Shown in pieces: positions 1 through 8,383 of a stretch of 11,395 nt of DNA (position 1 is its first letter; every line of letters starts with the position of its first letter). The notes beneath the pieces are model-generated. The model ran no database searches and was not told where the DNA came from. It saw nothing but the letters and a program-made list of their open reading frames with translations. The position numbers were made by a program, and so were the translations under genes. The stretch spans positions 42,034-53,428 of the forward strand of contig MGTA01000181.1 in NCBI GenBank assembly GCA_001799225.1. Direction: 5' to 3'. The stretch is from Deltaproteobacteria bacterium RIFOXYD12_FULL_50_9 (GTDB taxonomy: Bacteria > Desulfobacterota > Desulfobulbia > Desulfobulbales > CALZHT01).

Positions 1-3000
1 CCGCTGTAACCTGGCAGAGTGTTGAAAAGCGCCCCCATATCACAGGCGCCCTGAACATTGTTCTGGCCACGCAAAGGATTAACGCCGTTACCCTCTTTAC
101 CCAGCTTACCGCAGAGCATAGCCAGGTTGGCGATACTCTTGACGTTGTCAGTGCCGGCGGCCCAGTGCGCCAATCCCATGCCGTAAAAAATCGAACAATT
201 TTTGCCGGGGCTGGCATAGAGTCTGGCTGCCTGTCGAAGTTGTTTGGCAGATATGCCGGTGATCTGTTCGACAAATTCGGTCGTGTATCTGGCGGCAACA
301 AGTTCCAGCTCCTCAAAATTTTCCGTCCGATTTTTGACAAACTCTTTGTCCCATAGTCCCTCATGCAAGATAACATTTACCATGCCGTTTAACAGCGCCA
401 CATCAGTACCTGGGTTGACCCGCATCCAGATATCAGCCCGTTTCGCCAAATCAGTGCCGCGCGGATCAACGACAATCAGTTTTGCTCCTTTGTCGATTGC
501 CTGGTGGATTCGCAGTCCGATGGTCGGATGTCCGGTATCCGGGTTGCTGCCGATCATAAAGATAACATCAGCCTTATCGATATCGGCAATCGAATTGGTC
601 ATTGCGCCGCTTCCGAAGGAGATGGCCAGACTGGCCACCGTGGGAGCGTGTCAGAGTCTGGCACAGTGATCTATATTATTGGTGCCGATCACCGCCCGCA
701 TGAATTTTTGCATAAGAAAATTTTCTTCATTTGTGCAACGAGCGCAGCTGAATGCAGCAATGGAATCAGCACCGTACATCGCCTTGAGATCAAAGAATTT
801 TTTAGCAACAACCTCAAGAGCCTCATCCCATGTCGCTTCAACCAGAACGCCATTTCTTCGGATAAGCGGGGTCTTCAGACGATCAGGATGCTGCACAAAG
901 TTAAAGCCGAATCGTCCTTTAACACATAGAGCCCCATAGTTCGGCGATTGATCGGGATCAGCCGTCACCTCCATAATAGTGTTACCCTTAACCTTAAGGA
1001 TCATCTGACACCCTGCTCCGCAGTATGGACAGGTTGTCCGGACATTTCGCACTAATTCATTGACGATTGGAACAATTAGATCCTTTTTGTTGAGAGCGCC
1101 GGTTGCACAGTTATCGACGCATTTACCGCAATGAACGCACTTCTCATTAAATTGCAGAGTGATGCCGATAGGTCTGCCTTGTTTGTCAAACTCAGCCGCT
1201 GTGATTTCAAGGGCCTTATATTCGCAACTGTTCTCACAACGCTTGCAAAATATGCATTTATTCAGATCGACAACAATGATCGGATGATTGGTGTCCAGGG
1301 TGTAGGTCGGTTTCGTTCCCATACCGGTCTTAATAGGATCAACATCATGGCTTATGCATTGTTCTTTAAGATCACAACGGTTAAAGGCTGTGCAACCGCA
1401 GGCGAGACAGCGGGCAGCCTCCCTTTTGGCCATTGTTTCACTGAAGCCCAACTTGATCTCATCGAAGTTCTGTTTGCTGATCTCGGGTGGCCGCTCCGGC
1501 ATTTTTTCGCGAAGTTTGACACTTATCCCTTCGAAATTTCTTAAATCAACATCGTCAAAGGTCTTGCCGCGGTGGAAATTAAATCTGCTCTCCCCCGCAT
1601 CTTTGGATTCGCCCATAAGATGGAGATGGATATTTTCAGCGGCACGCCTGGCTGAAACTACAGCCTGAATGACTGACCTTGGTCCGCTTACGGCGTCGCC
1701 CGCAGCAAAAACTCCTGAAAGGTTGGTAAGCGAAGATCTTGGGTTTGCTTTTATGTTGTTTTTGGGGGTGAGTTCAAGCTGTTCCTCCAGATCGCCTCCC
1801 TCAATCTTGTCAAGGAAGGTCATCTGCCCTATTGAGGTAACGACCGTATCAACCTGCAAAATATTGGTAGCACCGGGAATGGCCTCAGGATGTCTGATTC
1901 CCTTATCGTCCGGCTCTCCAAGTTTCATACGGATAAGTTCAAGTTTTAGGCAATCTTTGGCTTCCAATATCTGGACAGGAGATGCCATGAGCAAGAATTG
2001 CACACCCTCGCGTTCTGCTTCTTTGATATTGCGTTGGTTGGCAGGCATCTCCGTCTTGGCTCGTGGATAGATAACCGTGACTTCAACAACCCCTTTACGG
2101 ATCATGGCGCGCGCCGTTTCCATAGCAATATTGTTGCCACCGATAATTGCTGCCCTTCTGCCAAGCTCCCGCTTGTTGCCTTCGGCGATATCATAGAGCA
2201 GTTTAACTGCCGGGATTACTTTGTTGATGGTGCCGCCGGGGATTTCAAGCGGTTGATCGACTGTGGCGCCAACCGTTATCAGGGTTGCATCAAAGCCCTC
2301 ATCTTGTAATGCCTGCAGGTTAAAATCAGTCCCCCATCGCTGACTCAAACGCACTGAGACGCCGAGTCGCATAATGGTGTTGATCTCATAATCGAGGACA
2401 TTCCTGGGTATCTTGTATTCCGGAATACCATAGCGGAGCATACCGCCCAGTTTAGGCTGGGCCTCGAAAACTGTGACAGCATGGCCTTTTTGGGCAAGAT
2501 AATAAGCACTGGTGAGTCCTGCCGGCCCGCCGCCGATGATTGCCACCTTCTTGTTGGTAGCCGGCTCCCGTTCGATATTCAGCTTGACCTTGTTGGTCAT
2601 GCACCAGTCAGCGACAAAACGTTTCAGATGGTTTATCGAAACTGGTTCGTCAACTAAAATACGTCGGCAGCGGGTTTCACAGAACCTCGGGCAAACCCTT
2701 CCGACTGAAAAGGGAAAGGGATTTCTCTCCATGACCAGTCGCAGGGCCTCTTCGTACTGCCCCTTGGCTACATGAGCGATATATCCTTGAACATTGATCT
2801 GACCGGGGCAGGTCAGGTTGCACGGAGCCTTGCAATCCCCAAAATGGGTTTCAGCTAGACGCGCCAGTTGTTTTTTTCGGAGGTCATGAACCGATTTTGA
2901 ATCGGTAATAATTGCCATACCCTTGCTGACCTTGGTGGAGCAGGACCGCACTGGTTCGCTCTGCCCGACTATTTCCACCAAACAGAGACCGCAGGATTCG

Positions 3001-3119
3001 GCGGATTTCCCCTTTATATGGCAGAGGGTCGGAATATTAATCCCGGCCAGTTGAGCCGCTGCCAGAATGGTTGTTCCGGTAGAAACTGATATCTCTTGGG
3101 TATTAATTGTAATCTTCAT
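1..3119 (-). CDS. fdhA: Selenocysteine-containing formate dehydrogenase alpha subunit with N-terminal 2Fe-2S and GltD-like NAD(P)/FAD modules (3' end outside window)
   Basis: This enzyme interconverts formate and CO2, the first step of the methyl branch. 1039 codons are visible. Modules in order: a NuoG-like 2Fe-2S domain (Cys33, 43, 46, 60); a GltD-type Cys-rich region (Cys96, 100, 104, 143, 147, 151); an FAD site GGGPAG (196-201) and a second nucleotide site GGNNIAME (327-334); a Cys patch (571, 574, 576, 582, 588); two 4Fe-4S ferredoxin motifs (622-632, 661-671); the 4Fe-4S of the molybdopterin domain (Cys697, 700, 704, 732); then the catalytic domain. Codon 823 is UGA, read as selenocysteine and followed by His824. 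Arg1017 (in LRGQNN) sits 194 residues later, matching the catalytic Arg spacing of E. coli FdhF. The frame is open to the window edge; by comparison with FdhF about 350 residues are missing. I chose ATG 3119 because the 2Fe-2S domain begins there. A TTG at 3143 is in frame, and neither start has a good Shine-Dalgarno. Mo versus W cannot be told. Confidence 0.93.
621..653 (-). promoter_or_regulatory. Bacterial SECIS hairpin for fdhA selenocysteine insertion
   Basis: On the mRNA, 11 bases after the UGA, a 7-bp stem GGUGGCC (639-633) pairs with GGCCAUC (627-621) around the five-base loop AGUCU; one of the pairs is G-U. Bacterial SECIS elements sit within the coding sequence just downstream of the UGA and are bound by the elongation factor SelB. 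The spacing and the GUCU-containing apical loop resemble the E. coli fdhF element as I remember it. The stem lacks the bulged U described there. The hairpin overlaps the codons for TVASLAI. Confidence 0.78.
651..653 (-). other. In-frame UGA selenocysteine codon of fdhA
   Basis: UGA falls between CARL and HAPTV, the exact position of the catalytic selenocysteine in formate dehydrogenases such as E. coli FdhF (Sec140). Translation in the same frame downstream gives 216 uninterrupted codons of formate dehydrogenase sequence (for example IGSNPDTGHP, VVDPRGTDLA, RGQNNVQGACDMG). A real stop would therefore leave a protein without its active site next to a perfectly conserved unread remainder. It should be annotated as Sec, not as a gene end. 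Confidence 0.95.
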
Positions 3120-3152
3120 CGTGGAAAGATAAAGGAACTCCAATGGTACGAC

Positions 3153-3180
3153 ATATTAGGCAAATAATTTACCTTGGCAA
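3153..3180 (-). promoter_or_regulatory. Possible sigma70-type promoter for fdhA
   Basis: In the 95-base gap between acsC and fdhA, the minus strand carries TTGCCA (3180-3175), a 16-base spacer and TAATAT (3158-3153). These match the -35 and -10 consensus at 5 and 4 of 6 positions. A transcript would begin about 25-30 bases before the ATG at 3119. This is the largest gap in the cluster and the only one with a reasonable paired motif. The gap is AT-rich, so a chance match is quite possible. No intrinsic terminator is seen after acsC, so fdhA may simply be read through. Confidence 0.3.
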
Positions 3181-3214
3181 CAACGCGTTTTTTATCGTAT
3201 GACCGCTGTTATTC

Positions 3215-4570
3215 TCAGGCTGCAGGCTTCCACTCTTTAAGGAAGGCCGGAAGATGCCCTGCTTCACGAGGTCCGATAGTGATGGTCCAGGCCGGCAGTT
3301 CTTCTTCCAATTCACCCTTAATCGAGGCAAGATAGCCGGGGATTATCAGTTCACGATGCTTAACTTTCTCTTCGATTCCGGATTTTTTAATAAACTGAGC
3401 GATCATGTCAGCGCCGAATTTGCCGGCAGCCCAGGCAGTGAGGACCGAAAGGCCCTCTGTATCCTTGATCAGTAACCAGGAGGGCACCTTGCTGCCCTCA
3501 ATCTCTCCGGAAACGATAAAGTAGGTAAGAGAGAAGTTGCAGGTGACCAGAACCGGTGAATTCTCATTTGGTCCATTAATGTTATAAACATCTTCCTGCA
3601 CCACCATGGGCCGTTGCGGATCAGTAAAGATATTCAAACGTTCAAGCAGCAACGGGAAAAGCATATCACCCTGCAGATCGGACAAGACGATAATGCCGGC
3701 ATATTTGGCGATAAGTACGGAGGAGATCATGGCCTCCATAAGCGGATCAGATGTTATTTCACAGGGAAATGCAATGGTCGGGAAACCAAGTGGTTTATAT
3801 TTTTTGGTGATTGCCGAACGTCTGCTTACAACGTTGTCTTCAAAAGCAGCGCGAATCGTCCGGGCTCCTGAATCGATCACCATGTCCTTTAGCCCGTCAG
3901 CCAGGAATTTTTCAGTAAGGAGAACGGTCTCATCCAGGTTGCTCCCTCGAACGACCAAGGGACAGCCCAACTCCTTGGCAAGCAGGCCCAACTCCTTGGC
4001 GTTGCTGCTGTCGGCAGCATAAAGGAGTGGTTTACGGCTGCCGCACAACTTGGCGGCAGCCGCTATGTTGGCGTTATTGGTACTCATCAGGATGATGGCT
4101 GCGTCATCAGCTCCGGACAGGACTTTTTGTACCAAAGCCGTATAAGCGGCTTCACTGCCTGCTTCATCTTTGATTGCAATCAGATCGGCCTTAAGCAGCA
4201 CTCCAACCCTCTCATAACGCAGTGATTTAAAGCGGCTGATCCGGCCGTCAACATCGGCTGCCGACATGCCGGTAGTAACCAGCACAGCGATTCCGGTAGG
4301 GTTTTCAAAACGTTTTTCATGACGGAACATGCAGGTCTCACCACCAACAGTAAAGACCTTATCACCCGTGCCGAGTTTAATGGTCCGGATCGGCGGCGCT
4401 GATGCTTCGCCGATTGACTGTTTAACATCTTCACTGACATAAGGACACTCGCCGATCTCGATCTGGCCGGCAGCAACCTTCATAGCAAAAGCAAGGCAGG
4501 TTGGGATCTTGCACTCCCCACAATTTTTCTTGGGAAGCATCTTGAGGATTTGAATACCTGTTAGCGCCAT
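3215..4570 (-). CDS. acsC: Corrinoid iron-sulfur protein large (gamma) subunit
   Basis: AcsC carries the corrinoid cofactor that shuttles the methyl group between methyl-THF and the A-cluster of acetyl-CoA synthase. It works as a heterodimer with AcsD in the cytoplasm. The 451-residue length fits the family (about 445). The N-terminal 4Fe-4S domain has Cys17, 20, 25 and 42, the same positions as in the Moorella protein; this cluster re-reduces cobalt when it is oxidised to Co(II). A TIM-barrel middle domain (about 90-320) follows. A C-terminal corrinoid-binding domain (about 330-451) contains NFSLTYFIVSGEIE and ends PREAGHLPAFLKEW. The start is well set: GGAGG at 4585-4581 lies 10 bases before the ATG. 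It begins 60 bases after acsB with no terminator between, so co-transcription is likely. AcsD is not adjacent but lies upstream, fused to MetF. Confidence 0.96.
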   Translation of the reverse strand: MALTGIQILKMLPKKNCGECKIPTCLAFAMKVAAGQIEIGECPYVSEDVKQSIGEASAPPIRTIKLGTGDKVFTVGGETCMFRHEKRFENPTGIAVLVTTGMSAADVDGRISRFKSLRYERVGVLLKADLIAIKDEAGSEAAYTALVQKVLSGADDAAIILMSTNNANIAAAAKLCGSRKPLLYAADSSNAKELGLLAKELGCPLVVRGSNLDETVLLTEKFLADGLKDMVIDSGARTIRAAFEDNVVSRRSAITKKYKPLGFPTIAFPCEITSDPLMEAMISSVLIAKYAGIIVLSDLQGDMLFPLLLERLNIFTDPQRPMVVQEDVYNINGPNENSPVLVTCNFSLTYFIVSGEIEGSKVPSWLLIKDTEGLSVLTAWAAGKFGADMIAQFIKKSGIEEKVKHRELIIPGYLASIKGELEEELPAWTITIGPREAGHLPAFLKEWKPAA

Positions 4571-4630
4571 CTCTTTTGTTCCTCCGCGATAGAGAGAAAA
4601 ATCACTTGTATTTGATAAATATCAGCCAGT

Positions 4631-6835
4631 TCAGACAGCCGCTTCCATGGCCAGAGCAGGATGTCCCTTTTCTTTCAGGAACTTAAGGATGTCCTCTTCG
4701 GTTGTCCCCTGTTCCTCAGTAGCGATCATGTCGTAGAGTTCGGGCATGCCGATCTCTTTACACCGTTCAATCAGTTTGTCCTTCATCTCTTCCTTGAGCA
4801 TTTTGGGCAGCCAGACAACTCGTTTTAACCCGCCCTCCGCCTTAAACAGCTTGCGACTGGCAAGAAAATGCTTGCTTACGCCCATAAATCCAGGGGTTTG
4901 GGCGCCGCCACCGGCCATACCCGCCAGAGTGGTGAATTTCATACCACTCGGGGTCATGCCCATATAGTCACGATTAACCACCATAATGCCATTGCACTGC
5001 GGTAGCATTGCTGCAATGGCTTCAAAGCAGCCGCAGGCAGTCATGGGGCTGGTCATCAACGAGTAGCAGCTGACATCTGTAACCGCACCTCTTGATGCCT
5101 GGTTTACGAATTCGTTGATCCCATTAAAATAGCCGATCTCCGGATCGGTACACTCACCCTTTTGAATGGGTTGGTTCGGGCCGGTTGGATTGATCTGGAA
5201 AGAGGCCTTGCCGTCGAGCCAGTTGTAGGCGCCGCACATGCCGACCCGTTCCGGGGTTATGATGCAGACATGACTCGGGGCAAATGATTGGCAGAGAGTA
5301 CAGGAGTAAAAAATATCCTCAGTTTCGTCGGTCATGTTGCCGAGTCGAAGATCGCGCTCTGTGTAAACCTTTTTGGCCAGGGCTACGACCTCTTCCACCT
5401 TATCCTGTACGGTAAAGATCTTAACCTGGACCTTATCGAGGATGGCGCCGAACTCCTGATGTAATTTGCCATGCAATACCTTGCCGATATGCTTGAAAGA
5501 GAAGCCTTTTTCGACTGCGGCCTTACCCATCCTGATCCACATGATATTGCGTTGGCCGATATGCATGATGCCCTGGATGTAATTGATAAGATGGTGGAAC
5601 TGGCGCTCCAGAATGGGCTCGAAGTCAGATTGCATCTCGCGGCCGGCGACCTCGACCAGGATTGCGATCGGCAGATTCTGGCCCTGCTTGATGTCCATGA
5701 TATCCGGGCCCTCAACAGTAACCAGGCCGTCTTGCACCTCATGCAACTCTTTGGAGATCAACACTTCAACACCTGTTGTCCGACCGCCGCCGCACTCCAT
5801 AAACAGATCGTCTTTACGGATCCTTTCGCCCTCAAAAGCCGGGCCGTAGGCGAGCGGAATATCAATTTTAGCAACCGAAACCTTAAGTCCGCGCACCTCA
5901 ATGGCTTTCTGGACAATCTCCTCATGGGGAATCCGACTGACCACGTGTTCGTATGTACAGATACCGGTAGGTAACACCTCAGGGATATCATAATCCGATA
6001 TAGTCGGGAATCCCCAGTTGATGGCGCCGGCCGCATTGGCGTACCACTCGTCGCTTACCGGTCCGAATGCCATGACAAAAGCAAAGGTGCGGTCTTTGTT
6101 ATAGATTAGGTTACCTTTGAAATCACCAGGTTTGATCCCGCCAAAGGCCATGGCTACCCGACAGGCAAAACCGATCGCAAAGACAGCGGTGGTGTATGAC
6201 TGGCCAAAAGGGACAAGCCTGGTGTTCCAGCCGACCTGGACACCGTTACTGACCAGTTGATCCGGCATACGAACGCCGTTGGTGTGATCATGCATAAAGA
6301 TGTAAAGGTTCTTCTGCTGTAACTCGAGGGCGATTTTGCTGGCGATCTCCTTGTTGGGAGGGGCGCCCATGATCGCGGCAAACCCGGGGGCTGTGCCGTC
6401 AACGAATTCAACCCCGCGTTTCCTGAAGATAATATCGTCAGCTGCTCCCAACCAGAGGTTGGTGGCGGTGGGGTCTTCGGTTTTGGTGTAAAAATCCGGT
6501 TCGTTCAGATAGCGGATGGCCTCATACATCTCTTCGGCAAAAAAGGTAGCCATACCGGCATCAAGGGCTGGAGCCAGATAGGGCAGCCAGAGATTATTGG
6601 TCACTACAGGCGGCAGCAGTTTACGGCACTCCTGAAAGATATCCTGCATGTCCCCCAGTTTCTGGACCTTGGCGCCGAGCATGCTGTAGATTATTGGCAG
6701 GAAATAGGCTGTGTTCGGAAAGGCAACTTCCTGTTCAGGTCCGTACTTCTTAACGGCCTGCAGGTATTTTTCCTCGGCCATATCCACTATCTTGTGGGCG
6801 CCTCTGATGGCGGCTGAACAGATGATTTTCGACAT
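4631..6835 (-). CDS. acsB: Acetyl-CoA synthase catalytic (beta) subunit of the CODH/ACS complex
   Basis: AcsB condenses CO, a corrinoid-bound methyl group and CoA into acetyl-CoA at the nickel-iron-sulfur A-cluster, or does the reverse. All A-cluster ligands are present: Cys512, 515, 524 and 534 hold the 4Fe-4S part, and Cys601 and Cys603 in the CGC motif hold the distal nickel. This is the Moorella ligand pattern shifted by six residues. The 734-residue length matches full-size bacterial AcsB (about 729), including the N-terminal domain that docks on CO dehydrogenase and continues the CO tunnel; archaeal CdhC lacks that domain. Other signatures are FGPAFEGE-like YGPAFEGERIRK near 330 and the ending EKGHPALAMEAAV. 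AAGGAG at 6848-6843 lies 7 bases before the ATG. The gene sits between metF-acsD and acsC with 60-base gaps on both sides. Confidence 0.98.
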   Translation of the reverse strand: MSKIICSAAIRGAHKIVDMAEEKYLQAVKKYGPEQEVAFPNTAYFLPIIYSMLGAKVQKLGDMQDIFQECRKLLPPVVTNNLWLPYLAPALDAGMATFFAEEMYEAIRYLNEPDFYTKTEDPTATNLWLGAADDIIFRKRGVEFVDGTAPGFAAIMGAPPNKEIASKIALELQQKNLYIFMHDHTNGVRMPDQLVSNGVQVGWNTRLVPFGQSYTTAVFAIGFACRVAMAFGGIKPGDFKGNLIYNKDRTFAFVMAFGPVSDEWYANAAGAINWGFPTISDYDIPEVLPTGICTYEHVVSRIPHEEIVQKAIEVRGLKVSVAKIDIPLAYGPAFEGERIRKDDLFMECGGGRTTGVEVLISKELHEVQDGLVTVEGPDIMDIKQGQNLPIAILVEVAGREMQSDFEPILERQFHHLINYIQGIMHIGQRNIMWIRMGKAAVEKGFSFKHIGKVLHGKLHQEFGAILDKVQVKIFTVQDKVEEVVALAKKVYTERDLRLGNMTDETEDIFYSCTLCQSFAPSHVCIITPERVGMCGAYNWLDGKASFQINPTGPNQPIQKGECTDPEIGYFNGINEFVNQASRGAVTDVSCYSLMTSPMTACGCFEAIAAMLPQCNGIMVVNRDYMGMTPSGMKFTTLAGMAGGGAQTPGFMGVSKHFLASRKLFKAEGGLKRVVWLPKMLKEEMKDKLIERCKEIGMPELYDMIATEEQGTTEEDILKFLKEKGHPALAMEAAV

Positions 6836-6895
6836 CGGAAAACTCCTTCTATATCCTCAAGTTGTCGTTCAAAAAAAACTGGTAAGTACAGTGTA

Positions 6896-8383
6896 TTATT
6901 TTGTTAAACCGTCAATCAGGGATTTGACTAGAGCGATGGATCTGGGATGACGCATTACCAAGACCTCACCACCTGCCACCAGCATACAGGTTGCAGTCAC
7001 AGCCTCCATCAATACGCCGCGATTTTCCTGATCGCCGAGGATTCCGTCACTCGGCAATCTTGTCTCTTTGGTTTTCCATACCTCACGGCCGAGATTACAG
7101 ATAAAGGGTACCTGCAACTTTTCATCCTTCTGGGTGAGGGCAGCCAAACGGATGCGCTCCATGACTGAATAGCTGTATTCAATACCGTATCCGAGAGCGC
7201 CGATCGATGGATCAATCATAACGCTGCTTAACGGTACTCCCAGATTTTCCAGCAGGATATTTAGCTGTTTAGCCAGATTGACATCAATGGGTGAAGATGC
7301 CACCATTGAATGGCCGAATGCCATGCCGGTAGCACCTAAGGAGCGGTAGTTGGCATCGGAGAGCGGCGCCAGACAGATCTTTTTGTCACCAATGATCGCG
7401 GTCAGTTCTCGTAACGTCTCCGTATCTTTCTCGGCATTGCCGCACCCCCAGACAATAATCGGCACATCAATATCCTTGACTACCTGTGCTGCCATTTTTG
7501 CGGCCTCTGCCGCCGGTCTGTTCAGGCCGTTCGGATCGGTACTGATCAACGAAAGGCAGATGGCATCAGCTGCATATTCGTTAACACACTTCTTGGCCCA
7601 GGCAGCAGGGTTGTCGAGCACACCCTCAAAGTAACGGCTCAAACTTACCGGCCACTCATCAGGATTGACATCTAGTACGTCCATGGCAATAAGGGGTTTT
7701 CTTAGAGATGCACCTTCAAAAAGCTGGAATGGCAGTGTTGTTGCGCCGCCCACGGTAACGGCCTGATCACCGCTTCCCAGAGCAATTTCGCGGATTTTGC
7801 CATTATATGGAGTAGTGTAGTGGTCGGCAGGGATCTTGGAGCACCGCTGTTGCAGCGGGGTAGATTCAGCTTTGAGTTCGGTAGCAGCAATTCCGGCCGC
7901 CTTTGCTGTTGGCGCCGGCTGAGTTACGGCCTTTGGGGCAGTGATTTTTTTAGCTTCAGCTGCACTTTTCGCCTCTGCTGCTTTCTTGGCTTCTTCATCA
8001 GCCTTGACTTGGGCAGCCTTTTTGGCATCGTCGGCGGCTTTGACATCGGCTAGCTTCTTTGCCTCTTCCGCAGCTTTTGCCTCAGCCTGGGCTTTGACTT
8101 CTGCAGCCATTTTTGCATCCTGAGCGGCCTTTAGTTCGAGAGTCTTTTTTTCCTCATCAGCAGACTTGGTCGGCGCCAAAGCTGCAGGTGCTGCGACCGG
8201 AACGGGTGTTGTTGTAGAAATCGGCTGGGTGGTCTTGGCCGCCTCACGCGCCAGGATGGCTTCGGCACCGGCAAATTTTGCCAGAGCATCCATCTGTTCA
8301 TCAGATAAACCAAAGGCCTTCTTTAAAGAATTAAGCCCCTGTCGGACTGCCTCCAAGGCCATTTGTCGTTCTCTTTCGTTCAT
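6896..8383 (-). CDS. acsD: Alternative internal-start product: linker-bearing AcsD alone
   Basis: An ATG at 8383, in frame with the fusion (residue 381), would give a 495-residue protein. It would start MNERERQMALEAVRQG and contain a helical N-terminal segment, the charged linker and the complete AcsD domain. It is preceded by AGGAGAGG (8396-8389), a better Shine-Dalgarno than those in front of fdhA or metF. The ATG falls at the natural boundary between the MetF tail and the AcsD extension, as expected if acsD was once (or still is) a separately translated gene. Its ATGA also contains a TGA in the neighbouring frame, the usual shape of coupled overlapping genes. Whether this product is made cannot be told from sequence. 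Confidence 0.5.
   Translation of the reverse strand: MNERERQMALEAVRQGLNSLKKAFGLSDEQMDALAKFAGAEAILAREAAKTTQPISTTTPVPVAAPAALAPTKSADEEKKTLELKAAQDAKMAAEVKAQAEAKAAEEAKKLADVKAADDAKKAAQVKADEEAKKAAEAKSAAEAKKITAPKAVTQPAPTAKAAGIAATELKAESTPLQQRCSKIPADHYTTPYNGKIREIALGSGDQAVTVGGATTLPFQLFEGASLRKPLIAMDVLDVNPDEWPVSLSRYFEGVLDNPAAWAKKCVNEYAADAICLSLISTDPNGLNRPAAEAAKMAAQVVKDIDVPIIVWGCGNAEKDTETLRELTAIIGDKKICLAPLSDANYRSLGATGMAFGHSMVASSPIDVNLAKQLNILLENLGVPLSSVMIDPSIGALGYGIEYSYSVMERIRLAALTQKDEKLQVPFICNLGREVWKTKETRLPSDGILGDQENRGVLMEAVTATCMLVAGGEVLVMRHPRSIALVKSLIDGLTK

Noticed and set aside
165..939. Several overlapping plus-strand open frames near the left edge
   Set aside because: They lie antisense to the fdhA sequence that continues past the selenocysteine codon. 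They have no family resemblance or ribosome binding site, and the minus-strand reading is clearly homologous.
651..3143. fdhA read as a truncated gene or pseudogene ending at the UGA
   Set aside because: The frame beyond the UGA is open and conserved for 216 codons, and the UGA is at the known selenocysteine site, so the gene is intact as far as the window shows.
3118..3155. A 12-codon upstream frame whose TGA overlaps the fdhA ATG (possible leader peptide)
   Set aside because: It has no Shine-Dalgarno, and its ATG overlaps the candidate -10 box, so it would not be on that transcript. An ATGA overlap only requires the second codon to begin with A.
6871..6892. Possible intrinsic terminator after metF-acsD: ACTG...CAGT followed by eight T on the minus strand
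   Set aside because: The stem is only 4 bp with two G-C pairs, too weak for termination. It lies 60 bases before acsB, which has its own good ribosome binding site and must be co-expressed.
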